From NCBI GenBank assembly GCA_029339505.1, contig JAQISU010000022.1, positions 20,716,001 to 20,780,000 of the forward strand: DNA of 64,000 nt, given 5' to 3'. The stretch is from Unio delphinus. Taxonomy: Eukaryota; Mollusca; Bivalvia; Unionida; Unionidae. The notes below the pieces were generated by a model. It made no database searches. It saw only the letters and a program-made list of their open reading frames with translations, and was not told the origin of the DNA. A program made the translations under genes and the position numbers. Below are positions 44,905 to 58,659 of this stretch, one piece after another; the first letter of the stretch is position 1, and each line of letters begins with the position of its first letter.

Positions 44905-46350
44905 GTTAAACTACATATAATTGAAAGGATAGATTGTATACATACATCATTATATCCATATACACTGTACATGTATTACTCTACAGTTGGTTAAACTACA
45001 TATAATTGAAAGGCTAGATTGTATACATACATTGATTTATATATAAATGAAAGGCTAGATTGTATACTTACATTGATCAACATTTGATTGAAAGGCTAGA
45101 TTGTATACATACATTGATTTATATATAAATGAGAGGATACATTGTATACATACATTGATCAACATTTGATTGAAAGGCTAGATTGTATACATACATTGAT
45201 CAACATATAAATGAGAGGATACATTGTATACATACATTGATTTATATATAAATGAGAGGATACATTGTATACATACATTGATCAACATATAAATGAGAGG
45301 ATACATTGTATACATACATTGATCAACATTTGATTGAAAGGCTAGATTGTATACATACATTGATCAACATATAAATGAGAGGATACATTGTATACATACA
45401 TTGATTTATATATAAATGAGAGGATACATTGTATACATACATTGATCAACATATAAATGAGAGGATACATTGTATACATATATTGATTTATATATAAATG
45501 AGAGGATACATTGTATACATACATTGATTTATATATAAATGAGAGGATACATTGTATACATACATTGATTTATATATAAATGAGAGGATACATTGTATAC
45601 ATACATTGATTTATATATAAATGAGAGGATACATTGTATACATACATTGATCAACATATAAATGAAAGGCTAGATTGTATACATACATTGATTTATATAT
45701 AAATGAAAGGCTAGATTGTATACATACATTGATTTATATATACTTGAAAGGATACATTGTATACAAACATTGATTTATATATAATTGAGAGGATACATTG
45801 TATACATACATTGATTTATATATACTTGAAAGGATACATTGTATACAAACATTGATTTATATATAATTGAGAGGATAGATTGTATACATACATTGATTTA
45901 TATATAAATGAAAGGATACATTGTATACATACATTGATTTATATATAAATGAAAGGATACATTGTATACATACATTGATTTATATATAAATGAAAGGATA
46001 CATTGTATACATACATTGATTTATATATAAATGAGAGGATACATTGTATACATACATTGATTTATATATAAATGAGAGGATACATTGTATACATACATTG
46101 ATTTATATATAAATGAGAGGATACATTGTATACATACATTGATCAACATTTGATTGAAAGGCTAGATTGTATACATACATTGATTTATATATAAATGAAA
46201 GGATACATTGTATGCATACATTGATTTATATATAAATGAAAGGATACATTATATGCATACATTGATTTATATATAAATGAAAGAATACATTGTATACATA
46301 CATTGATTTATATATAAATGAAAGGATACATTGTATGCATACATAATTGA
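44905..46350. repeat. 41-bp minisatellite (1.45 kb), two interleaved unit types
   Basis: Over 30 copies of ttgtatacatacattgattt plus atatataaatgagaggataca. A second type has gatcaacatttgattgaaag plus gctaga in place of the middle. The types are intermixed in blocks, and the right side is more uniform. The open frames here on the minus strand merely reflect the repeat. Confidence 0.94.
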
Positions 46351-46800
46351 AAGGATAGATTCTGATAAGTCAGGATATCAGTCATCAGCAATTCAGTGTG
46401 TACACAAATTACAGATCAAATCAATATTTTTGTTAGGTCACTTTTTTTTATCAAGAATTACAGTATTATGAGATGTAAATCCGCAATTAAAATTGTGAAT
46501 TTAAAGTACCTTGATAACTTTTTATTTAAAGTATAGCAGTTTCAACAGTTTGTACAAATAATAAATGCTCTTTTAGGCTCGTGGATTTTGATTCACAGGG
46601 TAGATTGCTGTACAGGTGTTAAAAGTGAGCAGTGTAGATTGTATTCTAATGGGGCATCATTAACCTGAAGATTATGCTCTACTCAAATTACTCTACAGAT
46701 TTTGAATGCTGTTTTAATCCGTTGTTGTTGTTGTCTTGTATAATGTTTAAAATTGATTATTCATTATTAGATAGAAAACTGTCCAAATGGTTGTTGTTCT

Positions 46801-46822
46801 CTCGATCGATCGATCGATCGAT
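46801..46822. repeat. (CGAT)n microsatellite
   Basis: Five tandem cgat units; every unit is a GATC/TCGA palindrome. Confidence 0.85.
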
Positions 46823-46854
46823 TTCATATAAGCACAGCAGAAATTATACATTGT

Positions 46855-47181
46855 AATTGCGCGTCTACAATGGATACAGAAGGTCGCAGGTTCGAACCCC
46901 GGCCGAGTCACAAATATTTTTTTTTTAAAAAGTGGTACTAACATCTGCCTCGCTTGGCGCTCGGCATTAAGAGGTTAATGTTAGGACTGGTCGGCCTGGT
47001 GTCAAGATAATGTGACTGGGTGGGGCATCATGCTATATATCTACGGCATGATACCCCAGTGCTAGACATCACTTTAAACTGTCACACTGCAGACATCGTA
47101 GCGATATGGCTGAAAAATTGTTAAAGGCTACGTTACACGTCTAATTACACACACACACACACACACATACACACACACACA
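46855..47181 (+). mobile_element. tRNA-derived SINE, copy 2, with (CA)n tail
   Basis: Same family as 2661-2962: shared cattaagaggtt, gttaggactggtcggcctgg, gataatgtgactgggtgggg, and gctagacatcact. The box B-like ggttcgaacccc is better kept here (46889-46900). The head appears 5'-truncated. It ends gctacgttacac and continues into a CA microsatellite to 47181. Confidence 0.8.
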
Positions 47182-48671
47182 TAATTGACTAAAACTAGTG
47201 ATAGTATCAAGATATATTGATACTGGATGCTAATTGGTACACAAATTGAACAAACTTTTCATTTCATACATAAACTAAATTCAACTTATTGTCTGCTTAT
47301 TTCTTTCCGACTTTTCATCGTAGGTTCTTTAATTTAGGTAAGGTACTGAACATTTAATGAGAATATCTATCAACGCACATTACTTTCGGAAACTTCTTGG
47401 AAACGAATTGATGACAATGTCTAGCACATGTGTCCATTTCTCACTCCTGTCTTTTGGGAATACCACTTAGTTATAGGTTGTCACATATGCATGATTCTGT
47501 TGAGCACCGAATTTAATAATACTCTATCTGAGAACAGAAGAACTCTGGTACAGTGTGTTAAGTGCGAGATAAGGTGTGGTAAGTGCGAGATCTGACTGTA
47601 GTTTGTTTCCAAGTTCTGACTGGTAAGCTGGAAGCAGATAACCATCTTGCTAGTACAGGCAGGCTGAACATAGTTCATATTTTTCCTTCCTATAGAGGTG
47701 TTTATTAGAAAAAGAAAAAAAATACACTGTAAACGAGGCTGACTGTAAGAGCTATATGTATGACTGTTGTAAAGAAAACGTTTTTATTAGAATTCCATCG
47801 CTTTGGAAATGTTTTACATATAACGGGATGATATTTTATTCACAAGGCCAAATGTAACACCCAGTGCCACTGCTTCAAATCCATGGCCTTCTGGGGACCC
47901 TGGTTACAATCTTTGCTTGGAAATAACTACAATTCTAAGAATCAAAGCAGAAAAAAAGAATGTCAGATTAAGACACGGAAACCTTTGAGGAGAGCTGTTG
48001 CAAAATGAAACAGACTCGGGTGTTTGAGTTGTTAGCTTTTTGCAGTCAATCTCTGAAAAGCAACAGAAGAGAAAAGAACAAGATTACAGACGATGTGTGA
48101 TGAGAAATTCATGTTTTCAAAGATAGAATCAAAACTATTAAAGACAGATGATGTTCCATTTTTTTAGATGATAACGCTATATCTCTTCTAAAACTAATAT
48201 AGATTCTTTACTTTTGATATGTGGATATTATGGATCTTTTTGCTTAAAATACACCAGAAAATTGGTGTCCTGTCTCATGCTATCATGTCCAATCGTATCC
48301 TGTCCCATGCTATCATATCTAGTCGTATCCTGTCCCATTTACATAGTAGAAATTAAAGAAGGAAAAGCAATATTAATATTTGCATTTTTTTTGGGCAGAG
48401 TGATTTTATACTTGCAATTTTGGGGCCCTAAAACACTATGTCGGATTTTATTTTAACATTACATTCATCTTTATGATTACTTTATTGCCAGGTACAACTG
48501 TTCTAAACAGTTTATTGATCATTTACATCTTTCTGTTTGCACTATTTCATGATTTTTTTCTTCTTATCAGCATTATATTTCTTTTATGTATATCAAGTAA
48601 GTAAAATAATTATTTAACATAATTATTAATTACTTTTTTAAGCTTAGTACTATTCCTAGTTTGCATACGGC

Positions 48672-48714
<43 letters not shown>

Positions 48715-50485
48715 ATGTGACGCAATGGGTCAAGAAAATTAGCCTTGATCCGCTAAGGGCGAATATTGGTAACTAACTAGGCTTGCTTGTCTGAGTACAC
48801 TCTGCGGGGCTCTTTTTATCGATTATACAATCACTTCAGTAGTATGAAAAGTCGGTTTTCTGTTCCAATGGTTCACTGTGTTGGCACTTTCATCCGTACT
48901 AGACTCAACATACCATAACTGAATCACGTGGGTGCTTACGTGTGAACGGTGAAATTAAAAGCGAACAACAATGTTTGCATGGAGAATGTATCGCCATGTT
49001 GGGTAGAGACGAGGACGGGGGTGGGGTGGGGGTGTAAAAAGCCCCAGTTTCATACTACTTTTTTTTACAGATTGCTCACTCAATCTGATGGATGTGGATG
49101 GAGGGGCAGATGATAAAGTGCCCACTATGAGTAGTAGAAGTACATTCAGTCTGGTGGATTTTCCACCCATTCAAGTGAAAATCCACTCAATGTAGTTTAA
49201 GTCCGTCACAAATATTATTGTAGTCGTGGTTAGTTTTAATTCACCACTTGCTGATTCTATTGTATTCTCTCCGGAGTCGACACACTAAAGAAACATATGG
49301 GAGAAATCCCGACTGCGTAAACCAGACCAGGGCAGATGTCAAATTCATACTTTTACCTGTTCAAACTCTCAGTGGTGACATTTCCCTTACATTTTTCAAT
49401 GGCCTATTATGGGATATATAAAGACGAACAAGCCTAATGTAGAAATGTGAGCGTTACAGTTTCATCAATATCTTCTCACCCTGTCCATAATGTAGCGTAT
49501 ATCACAAGAAATTGTTAAGCTAGAGATACCCGAAAAGGTTTTCTGCACTTTTGCCCTTAAAGTTTTTTTAAAAAATAACATCGTGAGAGAGTAAGACATA
49601 TTTTTAAAGGAACTGAATTTAGTACCCTGTATTGCTGTTTCATTCAATCAGCAGCCATTTTTGTCATGAGCACGTTGATTTAAATGAAGAGTATATGAAG
49701 TTATTTAAGTTCTCACTTTTGTCTTGAAATTTACGTGCATCACCAGACTGACGTAAGGAGTGTCTCACTTTGAAGTCAGACACAATGCATGTATTTGTTG
49801 CTTCCTGCATCCAGTCAACATGACTTCTCAAGTGCCGATTAATCCAGTGGAGACCCCTAGGCAGTCAAAATCTTTCCCCCTCCCCCCCCCATCTCCTATC
49901 AATATTATTTTGATCCGTTGTCGCGATGCCCCTAAAAGGCACACGGGCCGACGTGTGGTCCATAAGCTGGTGCATAACTCTGCCTATTTGATAATCCGGT
50001 ACTATGTGACTCGGGTCAGTTCGTACATATGCAAGTTCAATGTGGCGCTGGCGCTTCGAAATTTCAAGACGTGTATTAACTATGGAAAAAAAGTACCACA
50101 AAACCACACAAATTGAATCTTAAAAAATGTTAATTTGCAGACAAAAACTGTAAAAAAAAAATTAAAAAAAAAAACATGTTTGGACTGAGAAACGCATTTC
50201 ACACCCATGCGACAGAGAAATCTGGCTGTTTTGCTAACCTTACTTTTCTTATCTCAGTCTAGTCATCTCAGACCAGTCGTCTCAATCAAGGTGTCCACGC
50301 GCTCAAAGCTACTTTAAAAAAAAAAGGAAACCCTTGTCTTCCGCTGTGCCTTACATGGTTGTTCTAAAATCAAATAATATATAACACAGTAAGTTAAGGT
50401 CAATCCATCTTTTAGAACACACCATACAAAAACATTTCGAGAGACCAGACACAAATGCATCCATACATATCGAGCTTCGGGCATT
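47182..50485. other. Intergenic, nothing but simple repeats
   Basis: Includes a 34-bp repeat (atgctatcat plus cctgtccc, about 48265-48345) and (AC)n at about 48677-48710. Open frames such as 49760-50116 show no recognisable domain. Confidence 0.55.
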
Positions 50486-50707
50486 GTGCTAGTTCGTTCC
50501 ACACAGCATGGTCAATTTTATCCTATATGTATGCTTAACTCAGTACATATTCAGGTCAGCGTCATTAAATGTAGTTGAAGCAACCTAACTAGTTTTAAAT
50601 ACGAAACAATTTATATACTGTTAGTTACATTTAATGACGCTGATCTGAGAATTGACTGTGCTACAGATAGGATAAAATTCTCAATGCTATGTGAAATGAA
50701 CTATGAC
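50486..50707. repeat. Fold-back inverted repeat (about 220 bp)
   Basis: The left arm (50486-50580) and the reverse complement of the right arm (50615-50707) share agcat, ttttatcctat, tcagcgtcattaaatgta and other blocks in order. The two arms of about 90 bp are separated by a short AT-rich loop. It looks like a fold-back MITE; no clear target duplication was found. Confidence 0.75.
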
Positions 50708-52291
50708 AGAAAACACTGATCCATGCACATAGACTATAGACATATACACTTCATAGCCTCCCAACACTCTTAACTCAAGTATGTCACAAACAATTTCACC
50801 TCCTCCAAAGACAAGGAGAGTTATATACGATAGTGACACAGATCACTAATTACCCGTGAATAACCCAAGCACGGACACTCATGTTACATGTAACTTTTAG
50901 TTATCATAATACTAATACCCTATATACCACGACAGAGGCGTGGGTCCATTCTCGTTTCATTGTTTACAATATAAATTTCTTAATTGGAACTGATGAAAAT
51001 GCAACATTTCTTGTAATAAATATTAAATATTAACTATTTATTGTTAATTTCATATACCATCCATATACTAAATGTGATCATACCTCAGTAGTATGAAACG
51101 TTTTATCTTGTTATATTTTTGGCTCACGCAAAAAAAAAAAACTGTACTTTGGATGACATGGCAACGCCACAGTCCTCATCAACATATTTGTATTAATGCA
51201 CCTCATGTAAACATAAGCACGTGAACTATTTTGTACAAGCGAAAAGTTCTTTTTTACTATTTATGGAAATTATTGGGTGAGAAAAAGAATCTACGTTGGA
51301 GTTTTGAAACTAGACAAGGAGATTTCAGTCGTCGGGGTTACATTAATTGTGTCGGATAAACCTCGTGTAGAGACAAATAATGTTAACCCCCTTGACTGTG
51401 ATTTCCTTGCTTCAGTCCAAACCCCAACATAGATTCTATATTTGACGTTAAGGTCTGATATTATCGCGTTAAATTAGACCCCTGCACTATATGAATAATT
51501 AAATATAACTAATATTTTTTTTCAAAATTAGAAACCTGCCGTTTAATTAATAGAAAATAGGCTTAATGATAGTCATGCATGCCTAAATCTTGCAGTAAAC
51601 AAATACCTTTATCCGTAGTTTTTTAATTTGACCGGTTACTTGAGAGTATGAACTTTTCTAATGCACCAAATCCATCTACACAGTATTGAAATCTGTTCAT
51701 GCAATAAACAAGTGATTTTTTTAATGAAAAGATAAATGTATTTGTCGCATTTTATGAATCCATCAAGGATCACAGGCCAAAGAGCGATTTAGAAGTCTGC
51801 CACAACGCTTGTTAACAATGGCTAGTCAAGAAGGTGTTGAGCTTTGATGCTATATTTTTTTTTAGCAATAATGTTTAGAAAGAAACACTAACTTCGGAAT
51901 GCAAATGTTTTATGTTGATTGTGTAAGAACAAATCAATGTGGTGATATTTTCGCCTGTTAGTGTGTTTTTCGTATTTTCATATTATCTAATGTATCGAGT
52001 CTGGTAATAAATAACACGTACCAACATAAAAGTCCAGAAATGTATAAGACTGAAAGACGACTGAATGATGAAAGACTGAAAGACGACTGAATGATGATTA
52101 CTACATTTTTTTTATTATCCCCGTAATAGGTAGACCACTGGGTCGGGGAACCATCCCAAGGTCACCTTACAATGTAACATTTATAATAATCTAAGGATAA
52201 TAAATATAATCTACAGCAAATGAAAAAAAAAAAAAAAAAAACACACGTGCATATGATCAACATATTTATTGTTTGAACAATATGTGAGTCC

Positions 52292-52293
<2 letters not shown>
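50708..52293. other. Intergenic, nothing recognised
   Basis: AT-rich sequence; a small gaaagacgactgaatgatg duplication occurs at about 52052-52097. Confidence 0.5.

Positions 52294-52368
<75 letters not shown>
52294..52368. repeat. (TA)n microsatellite, about 37 repeats
   Basis: Uninterrupted TA tract just beyond the 3' end of the L1-like fragment at 52414. Confidence 0.97.
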
Positions 52369-52372
<4 letters not shown>

Positions 52373-52413
52373 TGCAGTATTATGTTCCTGTTTAGCATAA
52401 AATGAGAAACCTA

Positions 52414-54165
52414 TTACATATTGATTATAGAGGTCCACTTTTGAAGAAATTGGTTTTCTTTTTTATTTACTATAGCAGTGTATTTTTCTATGTTCTTATG
52501 CATTGCAACTATTTGCTTAAAAGCATACATAGAAGGATTTTTCATATTGAATCGGCAAGTATAAATACAATATTTTGCCAAAATAAGTAAGAAATTACAC
52601 AAACAGTCCATTTTTTCACTTCCTAGAAATATTTCTTTCATGGGTAAATGTGCAATATTTGGGTAAAAAGGTGCAAAATATTCAATAAAACGGTACCAAA
52701 ACTTTGAAGTAATATTACAATCATAGAAGAGATGCTCAATGCTTTCATTTTCACTCTTACAAAAAGTACATTTGTTGTCTTCTAACATATTAATTCTTTT
52801 CAGAAAATCATTAGTAGCTATTATTCTATGGATTAATTTAAAGTTAAACGCGATCAATTTGGTATCCTTTGTACATGATTTCGCTCGAATATATATCTTA
52901 GACCATTCTTCACTACTTATACCTTTATTAAATACTTGTATCCAAGTTTCATGTTTAGCAGTGTGTTGCCTTTTATATTTTTTGAAAAGATCTTTGTAAA
53001 CAAACTTCAGTGAATTTTGCTTTTGTAAGTTCATTATTTTATCCTCCTGCTTTTCAAACTTATTTTGTACTAAATGTTTTTTTATGGCATCTTTCCATGC
53101 TTTTGGAATTTGGGATATTAAGGAGAAGTATTTTAGGAAATCATTACTTCTAGTTTTTTGTTTTATTAGTTCAAAAGATATTAAATTGCCATTATCATCT
53201 ATTAGATCCTTCAGATTTTCAAAACCAGCCTCTCTCCATGAATTGTATTGATGGAACAATTTAGTAGGGACAAAATTTAAAATATTATAGATAGATACTC
53301 ATTTGGACCCTGCGGTTCCTCTTTCCAATTGGATATTGCCAAAATTACATCTCTCCAAAAACTATTTTTAATGAGCTTACTAAGTTCTTCTAATTTCCTT
53401 CTCCCCAAAATCCAAATATTTTTTTTATTTCTGAATACAGTTGAATTGATTAAGGTTTGCCACACTCCATTCTCCCCTTCCAGCAATCGTTTTACCCATC
53501 TTATCTTAATATATCTAATGAATGAAAACATGTGTATCATATTTAGTCCTCCCTCGTTTTCTGGAGATACTAGTATATCGCGTTTTATTCTCTCTACTTT
53601 TCCACCCCATACAAATTTAAATAGTGCGCGATTTAGTTCTGCTTCAACTTTTGCTGATGGATTTGGAAGTGCTGAAAAAGATGTATGAATATCGGCAGAA
53701 CAAGAGTTTTTACCACAATTACCTTACCAACTAACGACATATGTCTTTGACTCCAGCTTGCCAGTATTCGTTTAGCTTTTGTCAGTTTCTTCATATAATT
53801 AATTTCCACCATTTGCTGTAAATCTAGAGAAAATTCTATACCAAGTAGTGTAAAATTAGAATAGGACCAAATTAGGCCCATTTCTGGACATATTCTTTCA
53901 TTGGAGAATTTCCTGTTTCCAATCCAGATAGCTTTTGTTTTTGTTTTATTACATTTAAGTCCAGATAATAGATAAAACTCTGCAAGATATTCATAGTTGT
54001 TTTAAGAGAAAGTTGAGATCCATCAAGAAGAATAAAAGCGTCATCAGTTTACCTACAGTATATCCGTAATTTATTGATCTGCATATAAATCCCCCAAGAT
54101 ACTTCCAAAAGAATTTATAGAACTCTACAGTGAATCCATCTGAGCCATGATGATTACTACATTCT
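52414..54165 (-). pseudogene. L1/Tx1-like LINE, 3' half of ORF2, deleted and frame-broken
   Basis: Reading 5' to 3' on the minus strand: DGFTVEFYKFFWKYLG (about 54140), a deletion, then TDDAFILLDGSQLSLKTTMN (remnant of the FADD active-site block, about 54040). SWSQRHMSLVGKVIVVKTLV follows at about 53760, then FVWGGKVERIKRDILV (about 53610), and a 281-codon open tail (53259-52414) with the zinc-binding pattern CTFCKSENESIEHLFYDC. This order is typical of L1/Tx1-type reverse transcriptase proteins. The main RT palm is missing and several frameshifts occur, so it is dead. Confidence 0.85.
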
Positions 54166-54539
54166 TCAAAGTGAATACAGTGACAATATTCGTAGAGACC
54201 TTATAATACATTTCAACTTTTCAAAATTAACAGGAAATTATGGAGATTTACATGCTATCTAGTCATAATATCTTCCACCTCCAGTTCGGATTACATGTAG
54301 TTAACGAAGTTCTACCCGGGTTATTTATTTAATGCAGTGAAATATAAAAAAAGACGCCACATAAAACAAATAGAGAGTTTTATAGTCTTGGCAAACACGT
54401 CGCTTGGCCATTTTGGCCGATCTACGGCTCATTTTGATAGATATGATTGTTTTCTAATTATGCATAATACCATGCAAGTTAAACAATGGGGTGGGTGGAA
54501 AACAGTATGAACAAGAAAATATTCCACTCTACCCCACGA
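54166..54539. other. Spacer between two LINE relics
   Basis: No recognisable feature. Confidence 0.5.
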
Positions 54540-56895
54540 ACTTGCATCAGATCAGCTCTGGATTATATGCCATCTCGACGTATCTGTCCCTAACTCACGA
54601 CCTTTATTTGCTACTATGCGAAACCTCCGTATGACAAATAGAACGAAACGAATGCATGACACCCAAGCAAACCTATAACTTGCTTACCTCATGCAGCTGA
54701 ACAACTCGATAACTGCCTGCATTCGCTGCTTGCAAACCATGCCCCAGACACCAGGTGCAGAGTATCAATTCAAAAGTGTTTTCTGTGATATAGCAGTGTT
54801 AGGGAACCGCTTTGCACTGCTAAAAAAAAGAACACTGCCGTAAAGCGGACAATCTTTGGCTTTCCACCTGACTCACTATTCATAAACAAATCTATGAAGC
54901 CACTAAGAAAAAACATCTCAAACATAGTCCATGCCGAAGAATTATCCCACTACAGTACTAAGATCACGGAAAGTTCCAGCTGCAAAGAGCTCTTCGAGAT
55001 TACTAACAAGCTAATGCAAAGGAATAAATGTAGACCACTTCAAACTACATTCTCTCCAGTCGACCTTCCGGACCTGTTTGCAAATTTCTTCCTTGACAAA
55101 GTACAAACTATTAGAGATAAGCCTGAAAACACAATTTCAATTCAATCATCGTCAGTTGCGATACAGAATTTGAGCGACAACCGTTAGCAGCATTTTAACC
55201 TGTCTCTATGGATTTAGTACGTACATTACTGATGAAGAGTACACCAAAGACATGTTAACTTGATCCAATTCCAACTTCACTGCTGCTTGAGTACTTAGAT
55301 TCAATATTGATTTCACTAACTGATGTTATTGATACCTCTGTCTCATCCGGGGAATTTCCATCATTTCTCAAAACTGCCATTGTATAACTTTTCTGAAGAA
55401 ACCAACACTCGACCAACGATTTAAAGAATTACCGCCCAGTTCATATAAAAAAAGATCTTAGAAAAAGTTGTTCTAACCCAACTTGTATCTCATCTGAATT
55501 CAAACAGTCTTTTTTTAGCAGCGTACAGTCTGCATATCGCCCTTACCAAAGTCCTGAAACTACTCTTCTGAAAGTATTTAATGACATTGCCCTTGGTTTA
55601 GATAGAGGAAAGATTACAGTCGTCACCCTCCTCAATTTGTCTGCAGCATTTGACACAATAGACCATGATATATTAATTCACCGTCTCCAGCATGTATTCG
55701 GCGTTCACAATATTGTGGTTCAAATCATACTTAGTCAACATGACACAATTTGTATCTGTAAATGGAATACCCTTCATCCCAGTTGATCTATTTTGTGACA
55801 TTCCACATGGGTCTGTTCTTGGACCTCTGTTCTCGTCATTCTATACACTCAGCCGCTCTCAAGAGTCATAGATCATCATCCAGTATATCAGCAAATGTAC
55901 ACTGATGACATCCAAATATACAGATCTAGCCACCCAACTGAAGTTTATGCTACCATCCAAGGATGAGAATTCTCCATTTCTAATGTGAAATCATTGATCA
56001 CATGTACCTAGCTGCTGATGAATGATGATTAAACTGAGGCCATTCTGATCACAACACAAATACGTTCTCATTCACATCCTTTACCTCAAACAATAAATAT
56101 CAGCAACACCAACATTAAATTCACAGTCAGTACGAAACCTAGGTGTTACTCTGGACAGTACTCTGCCATTGCACATATGCAAGGCTGCAAATCTTGACCT
56201 GAGACGCATCAGCTCCATTCGCAAATATCTTTCAGTTGATGCCACTAAAACATTCTTGTATTCGTTAATACTTTCAAGACTGGACTCAATTATGTCTGGT
56301 TCGTCTCAATATCTTCTCTCAGAAACTTCAAAAATTCAAAACACAGCTGCCCTGATCATCCTTTGAATGTCACGATCAAAGCACACATCCACGCTGCTCT
56401 GTACCCTACATTGGCTATTCATTCGATCCAGAATCAAACACAAAATTTGTTCTCTCTGCTTAGTTTCACTGAAGGATTCCATTCCAACATACCTATATGT
56501 CCTCATCCATGCTTATACGCCAGCAAGGTACTAACGTTGTTCTTTTGACATCGTATACTGGTTATTTCCGCTTTGAAAACGAAGTCATGTGGACAACGTT
56601 CTTTTGCATCCCATGACCCAGTAACGTGGAACTAATTGCCCATTGAAATTAGACGCAAAGACACAGTGTTCCCATTCAAAAGTTATTTTAAAACCTTTGT
56701 CGACTGCAAGAACAAACTTAAAGACCTAATAATGTCTCCTACCTTAAATATTTTCAGCATGATTTAATGTTTTCTAATTTCACCGTTGGGTTTTTTAAAA
56801 TGATTTTTGTATAGTCATTTCATTATATATGTTGTAAAACACTTAGACCTGCTAAAGATTAGGCGCTATACAAAGTCTCCATTATTAGTATTAAT
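54540..56895 (+). pseudogene. CR1/L2-like LINE, longest copy, many frameshifts
   Basis: Collinear peptides in changing plus frames: a 97-codon stretch (54894-55187) before the RT, DPIPTSLLLEYLDS, EFPSFLKTAIV, LLNLSAAFDTIDHDILIHRL (about 55635-55690), HGSVLGP, then AANLDLRRISSIRKYLSVDA (56169-56366), and IRSRIKHKICSLC. The 3' UTR ends with gattaggcgctatacaaagt and a tattagtatta tail at about 56895. The endonuclease part is absent or unrecognisable. Same family as 36118-37130 and 32700-33245. Confidence 0.87.
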
Positions 56896-58515
56896 AAGAA
56901 ATTAGCTGATAGTTTTCGTGTGGATGCCCAATGGAATAGTACGCAAGGATGGTCGTGACGTCAAGAGGTAATGGCAATGTTTGCGTTGTTCTTGGAATTT
57001 GTGGTAACACTTTTACTAATTCCAGGTTCTCATGGTGCAAAAGCTGACGTTGAATTAGAAAATTAAACTCTTATTTGTTCATTATTTATTGTCCGATTTA
57101 CTTTCCCCAAATTAAAGTTTCGCGTTTGAGATTGCGCAAGTTCAGACTGGAGATGATATTTGAAGCAAAATTATGGTTTAATGCAAAAAAAATGTTGACC
57201 TCACAAGTTTCAGCTTAAAAATATTAACAACTCTATTTACAAAACTCTTTGCTACAAGTTAGAGAGCTGAAATTAATCAATATCTATGTTAAAATACTTC
57301 TTGTTTCATCTGAAATATTATGGTAGCCAATGACAAAGTATATTTTCTGCAGCAACCTAGGCAGTTTAACTTTTATATTGTCAAGTGGTTCAACGAAGTT
57401 GATTTCTATCTCATAGGTACTGTCTCTTGAAAAGGCAAAACTATCTGAGTCGAAACGTTAAAATTTTAGTTATATATATATTTACTTGTGCATATTTTTA
57501 ATGAGAAGAAGGGGGAAAAACGATTCCTGGTTTATTACAGCTTTACTTTATGGCATTGCTTATCACGTCACCGTGATAGTACAGCCAAGATCAAGTGTTA
57601 CTATTTCATAACGTTTTATAACTTTGTTGTATATCAGTTTTTTTATTCAGAGTGTTTGTAACAAATTCTATAGCAAATGCACTTAAACGATTATAAGTCA
57701 AGGACCTATTGTAGCTATATTAGCACTACATAATCCGACTGATGTGAATTCTATATAAAACAAAGCCTTTGATATACTAGACTCCACCCAAATCAAAACT
57801 TTGATAATTTGTATTAAAAAAATATTTACTTCATTTTGCAACCTGAAAGTAAGACCATTGTTTTTATATATGTCGTGTAGGATATAGCGTTGTTGCACTT
57901 ATCGTAGAGTGTCCGTATGCCTTTAGCTCTTCGTTCTTTGTCAGTCATGGTTGAGCTGTTTATACATAGGAAAAAGAAGTTACAATCAGCTTTTTTTAGG
58001 TAACTCTACAGATTGTATTGTTGCTCGGCACTTCGTCTCTTACATGCTCAGGAACTATTTTAATATCCGTTTTGTTCGTTATTCAAGATTGAACAGATAG
58101 TTTGTTCTAAAAGTATGTATTTAATGTGTAAATGTTGTACCATTTAAGCCGTAAGATTTCTTTCTGCAAACAATTACCGAGTAACATCTTTGTTACGTAC
58201 AAATATATATTTGATTGTTGAACTGGCTAATATAAACTGTAATGATCTGAAGTACAGCTTCTTCAATATCCGTGAATGATGGTATATCAAATTAACTATG
58301 AACAGCTATTTCAGATGTATGATGTAGGCATAGGAAAGAGCCGAGCTTTATGTTACACGGTAAATTATTATGATAAAATATATTTTTAGTAGACAGCTGG
58401 CTTTGTGTATATATAATTGTATTAGTCCCAAAATTTAAATGATTTCTGGAATATGGCTGGAAATATTTTAGATTTTGCAGTAAGATAAGGTCTTTTGTGT
58501 TGTGCAAATTAACCT
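56896..58515. other. Intergenic, nothing recognised
   Basis: AT-rich sequence with no array and no recognisable protein. Confidence 0.5.
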
Positions 58516-58620
58516 TTTCAGTCCCTTATTCAACCTTTTTGGGCCCTTGGTCAACCTTTTCAGGACCTTGGTCAACCTTTTCAGACCTTGGTCAATCTTT
58601 TCAGAAGTTTGGTCAGCCTT
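58516..58620. repeat. About 22-bp repeat (accttggtcaaccttttcag)
   Basis: Five imperfect copies in a row. Confidence 0.85.
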
Positions 58621-58659
58621 GTGTTGATTGCCATTTTATTGATTGCTACATTCAACTTA

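Noticed and set aside
45178..45524. Repeated MYVYNVSSHLY open frames on the minus strand
   Set aside because: Shadow of the 41-bp minisatellite; 41 is not a multiple of three, so frames recur only every third unit.
49760..50116. 118-codon plus-strand frame
   Set aside because: No recognisable motif, no convincing splice partners, low-complexity proline run from a C tract; most likely chance.
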